Below are positions 16,534-18,358 of a stretch of DNA of 18,358 nucleotides, piece by piece. Position numbers and translations under genes: made by a program. Each line of letters starts with the position of its first letter. Positions within the stretch are counted from its first letter, which is position 1. The notes under the pieces are model-generated. The model ran no database searches and had not been told where the DNA came from. It worked only from the letters and a program-made list of their open reading frames with translations. This stretch comes from CAZHEV01 sp964531335 [NCBI: uncultured bacterium] (GTDB lineage: Bacteria; Eisenbacteria; RBG-16-71-46; CAZHEV01), in assembly GCA_964531335.1 (NCBI GenBank), contig CAZHEV010000005.1:188379-206736 (forward strand), in the 5' to 3' direction.

Positions 16534-16857
16534 CTACTTCGGCGGACCGAGGTCGTCATATCTGCCGTCATTCTTCTCCCACTCCCACCAATTGGGATTG
16601 TCTTGGACGTACTCTTCCGGCTGATCCTTTCCCCGCCAGACCCAGTACTTGACCACTTGAACAAAGCACTCACCGCCTATCCAGTACATTACGACCTTGA
16701 CCACTTGATACCACCAGTGGTCTTGAGCACCTACCACCGTCGTGCTCGCGGTCGGCAGCTTGTGCTCAACCTGCGTGGGTGCGGGCTGACTGCACAGAAC
16801 AACGCTCGGGAAAAGTAGAGCCACAACCAGCACGATACAAGCCACTGCCCGGAACAT
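16534..16857 (-). CDS. Small exported Trp-rich protein, unknown function
   Basis: No family recognised. The 107-aa protein has a signal sequence or N-terminal anchor (residues 1-22) and a Ser/Thr/Pro-rich spacer. A hydrophobic segment (47-75) follows, in which QVVK plus aromatic residues occurs twice (51-54 and 67-70, 16 residues apart), and then a hydrophilic tail with NWWEWEKND. The signal peptide ends VVLC-S, but Leu before Cys makes a lipoprotein site unlikely. The ATG at 16857 has a strong AAAGGAGA site. It is the first gene after promoter module 1, with a leader of about 110 nt that contains a stem-loop (CGCT/AGCG and GGCC/GGCC, 16901-16922). Confidence 0.68.
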   Translation of the reverse strand: MFRAVACIVLVVALLFPSVVLCSQPAPTQVEHKLPTASTTVVGAQDHWWYQVVKVVMYWIGGECFVQVVKYWVWRGKDQPEEYVQDNPNWWEWEKNDGRYDDLGPPK

Positions 16858-16972
16858 GGTTATCTCCTTTCCATGCCCGAGAAGCTGCCAGCGCAGCCAA
16901 CGCTAGGGCCGTCGGCCGAGCGGGGGTCGATCTCACGTCCCTGGAAGGTGAAGCCCCAGCGGGACAGTACCA

Positions 16973-17051
16973 ATTATGGGACTCGCATGCCTACATGTCA
17001 AGCGCAAAATGCCGATCGGAACTATTGGATTGCTATTTGACAAATATTGAC
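16973..17051 (-). promoter_or_regulatory. Promoter-operator module, copy 1
   Basis: On the minus strand: TTGACA (17001-16996), 17 bp, CATAAT (16978-16973). Ten bases upstream of the -35 lies the palindrome CCGATCGG (17012-17019). Further upstream, plus-strand TTGAC occurs at 17037-17041 and 17047-17051, a direct repeat with 10-bp period. Each element sits at exactly the same spacing in copy 2 at 18242-18320. The -35/-10 pair is a near-consensus sigma70 promoter for the 107-aa and 61-aa genes. The palindrome and direct repeat are likely regulator sites. Confidence 0.7.
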
Positions 17052-17083
17052 TTTTATTGAGGAGAGCATGCTATGCAGGCCCG

Positions 17084-17224
17084 CTACCACGTATGCCCCT
17101 TCGCATCAACGTAATCCGCAAGATCGTTGTAGGCCTCGGTGTACATCTCGACTGCACACAGCCGGTTAAGCCAGGGGCACCCTTCCTTACGGATGAGTTG
17201 GACGGCCGCCGAGATAAGTTTCTG
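17084..17224 (-). pseudogene. Possible gene remnant: 46 sense codons without a start
   Basis: Between the 192-aa gene and promoter module 1, one minus-strand frame runs from just after a TAG (17227-17225) to another TAG (17086-17084). Its translation has the look of protein: QKLISAAVQLIRKEGCPWL, then an acidic stretch containing MYTEAYNDLADYVDAKGHTW. There is no initiator except an internal ATG that would give 19 residues, and no ribosome site. It may be the C-terminal remnant of a decayed third gene of this unit, or chance. No homology can be named. Confidence 0.28.
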
Positions 17225-17229
17225 CTACG

Positions 17230-17808
17230 TTACTTCCCTACCAATTCCACTCCTTCGAATCCCACCCACTCCGCGCCTTCTATCGGCTCCTCGAACGGCA
17301 GATCAATTCCCAGCACCTCACCATTCTCGTCCGGCCACCAGCCCTCCTTGTCCGTGACGTACATGACAGCGGTGCGCCTAGACAGCATCACGTCTCTCTT
17401 GCGGCTGTCTACGGTCATGCTCTTAGTTCGATATACGTCGCACGGGATCATGACGCAAACCGATTCAACCACGCGGCCATTCACATACACTCTGGCCTTT
17501 GCGCCTTTGCGTATCCTCAATGCTTTGTCCTTAAGACGTACGGCCACGGCAGCCCAGTGATAAGTGCCTTCCAAGATCAACCTCTCAACGTAGTAGGCTT
17601 CCTTGAGCTGTTCCGCTAGCTCCGGCTTATGCTTGGTCATCAGCTTGCGAGCCATTGCATCGGCTTTCCGGACAGTCCTCTCCGCTCTCTCTACAATCAT
17701 GGGCCCAAGATATTGCACCTGGACCTCATCTGATAACGATGACTGAGCCCTGGCCGGCGGCGGCAGGACAAACAGAAGAAGTATGACAGCGATCAAGGTT
17801 TGTTTCAT
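17230..17808 (-). CDS. Exported protein of unknown function
   Basis: A 192-residue protein with a clear signal peptide (MKQTLIAVILLLFVLPPPARA, cleavage after residue 21), so it is periplasmic or secreted. The mature part has a charged helical stretch (about 36-80), then a probable beta domain with KGAKARVYVNGRVVESV, two nearby cysteines (C118 and C123) that could pair, and a C-terminal GWWPDENGEVLGIDLPF. I know no family for it. The ATG at 17808 is preceded by GGAGGG. It is the second gene after promoter module 2, 82 nt after the 74-aa gene, with a hairpin between them. Codon use is mixed and less GC-biased than in the metabolic operon. Confidence 0.72.
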   Translation of the reverse strand: MKQTLIAVILLLFVLPPPARAQSSLSDEVQVQYLGPMIVERAERTVRKADAMARKLMTKHKPELAEQLKEAYYVERLILEGTYHWAAVAVRLKDKALRIRKGAKARVYVNGRVVESVCVMIPCDVYRTKSMTVDSRKRDVMLSRRTAVMYVTDKEGWWPDENGEVLGIDLPFEEPIEGAEWVGFEGVELVGK

Positions 17809-17830
17809 CTTTTCCCTCCGGAGAAGTGGT

Positions 17831-17865
17831 TGGGCGACTGCCCCTTCAGAAGACGCGGTCGCCCA
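17831..17865 (-). other. Intercistronic stem-loop
   Basis: TGGGCGAC (17831-17838) and GTCGCCCA (17858-17865) form a perfect 8-bp stem with a 19-nt loop between the 74-aa and 192-aa genes. No T-run follows, so a stability, processing or attenuation element is more likely than a full terminator. The 192-aa gene has no promoter of its own that I can see in this gap. Confidence 0.4.
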
Positions 17866-17890
17866 TGGTTGATCACCGCAATTGGTCAGG

Positions 17891-18115
17891 CTAGACCCAC
17901 AGCGCCGGCGGAGGCTCGTAGGCTGGCGGATCGTACGCCTTGACGCACAAGTAGCTCAACGCCCCCCAAAAGACCGTTCCGGCGGCGTAGGGCAACGCAT
18001 CGCAGGCCGTGAAGGCTTGCGCCGTACATGTATCCGTTTGGGCCACATGATCAACTACCGGCAGAGTCCAGAGCAGGAAAGATGCGAGCACTCCTACGAT
18101 CACCACGTTCTTCAT
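17891..18115 (-). CDS. Small membrane protein with Pro-rich tail, unknown function
   Basis: This 74-residue protein, not recognised, begins MKNVVIVGVLASFLLWTLPVV, a signal anchor or first membrane span. A short cysteine-containing loop (C30, C38) leads to a second hydrophobic segment (about 41-57, with C57), and the protein ends YDPPAYEPPPALWV. Both ends may face the same side of the membrane. The frame is open upstream to 18298, but the ATG at 18115 is the evident start because GGGAGGGAGGTGA lies just before it and the upstream residues read like a leader. It is the first gene after promoter module 2, with about 120 nt of leader that holds an AGGTCG/CGACCT hairpin (18195-18212). Confidence 0.66.
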   Translation of the reverse strand: MKNVVIVGVLASFLLWTLPVVDHVAQTDTCTAQAFTACDALPYAAGTVFWGALSYLCVKAYDPPAYEPPPALWV

Positions 18116-18241
18116 GTTGACTTCACCTCCCTCCCTTGCGCATAGCAGATGCCTTCGAGCAGGACCGCGAAGGCCACGGCAGCCAGCGGAGTGGAGGTCG
18201 CTGTGACGACCTAGGATCGGACGCCCCACGGAGCAAACCCA

Positions 18242-18320
18242 ATTATGGGACACATCGGTATCTGTGCCAAGCCGAATATTCCAATTGGAACGCTTCAATT
18301 GCAGCTTGACAATTATTGAC
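18242..18320 (-). promoter_or_regulatory. Promoter-operator module, copy 2
   Basis: On the minus strand: TTGGCA (18270-18265), 17 bp, CATAAT (18247-18242). The palindrome CCAATTGG (18281-18288, extendable to the 12-bp TTCCAATTGGAA) is 10 bases upstream. The TTGAC direct repeat follows at 18306-18310 and 18316-18320. Aligned without gaps to copy 1 over 81 bp, I count 56 identities; mismatches crowd into the spacer between -35 and -10. It drives the 74-aa and 192-aa genes. Confidence 0.7.
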
Positions 18321-18358
18321 TTTCGTTTCTCTATGGGGACCGACTGAGGCGGCGTGTG

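Noticed and set aside
1-18358. CRISPR arrays, rRNA, tRNA genes, insertion sequences
   Set aside because: No regularly spaced direct repeats, rRNA blocks, complete cloverleafs or transposase motifs were seen on either strand.

Overview
The window is bacterial, from a GC-rich genome. Most genes begin behind clear Shine-Dalgarno (SD) sequences, and several sigma70-type promoters can be read by eye. The core genes use many ATA (Ile) and AGG/AGA (Arg) codons despite the high GC. That pattern, together with an archaeal-type HMG-CoA synthase cassette, suggests an uncultured or deep-branching bacterium. I cannot name the phylum from sequence alone.

Layout. (1) 2-484 (+) is the 3' end of an unrecognised gene with different codon use. 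(2) 7919-645 (-) is a seven-gene operon read right to left: HMG-CoA synthase, SCP-x-like thiolase, DUF35 zinc-ribbon/OB protein, methylcrotonyl-CoA-carboxylase-type carboxyltransferase, methylglutaconyl-CoA hydratase-like crotonase, biotin carboxylase, and a free biotin carrier protein. A strong promoter (8183-8212) and a leader of about 255 nt precede it. (3) 9143-8406 (-) is a nucleotidyltransferase-fold gene followed by a small basic protein gene, a possible two-gene accessory module. (4) 11490-9361 (-) is an exported prolyl oligopeptidase with a complete Ser/Asp/His triad, its own promoter and a terminator hairpin. (5) 11767-16148 (+), divergent from the peptidase, is a two-gene unit: a double-ASKHA acyl-CoA dehydratase activase (BcrA/HgdC-like) followed, with a 118-nt overlap, by an HgdB-like cysteine-rich partner. 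(6) 18320-16333 (-) is an accessory block of four short membrane or exported proteins of unknown function, arranged in two transcription units.

How the genes fit. The operon encodes enzymes for every step between acetyl-CoA and 3-methylcrotonyl-CoA: thiolase to acetoacetyl-CoA, HMG-CoA synthase to HMG-CoA, crotonase between HMG-CoA and 3-methylglutaconyl-CoA, and a biotin carboxylase between 3-methylglutaconyl-CoA and 3-methylcrotonyl-CoA. No HMG-CoA lyase or acyl-CoA dehydrogenase is present. It could serve leucine breakdown or, read the other way, synthesis of branched C5 acyl-CoA. The activase pair is an ATP-driven low-potential electron system whose acyl-CoA substrate is not evident here.

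The most novel signal is in region 6. Two gapless copies (about 69% identical over 81 bp, by hand count) of a complete promoter module lie 1,269 bp apart. Each has a -35, a 17-bp spacer, a CATAAT -10, an 8-bp palindrome whose sequence has changed but whose symmetry is kept, and a 10-bp-phased TTGAC direct repeat, all at identical spacing. They drive unrelated-looking small membrane or secreted proteins.
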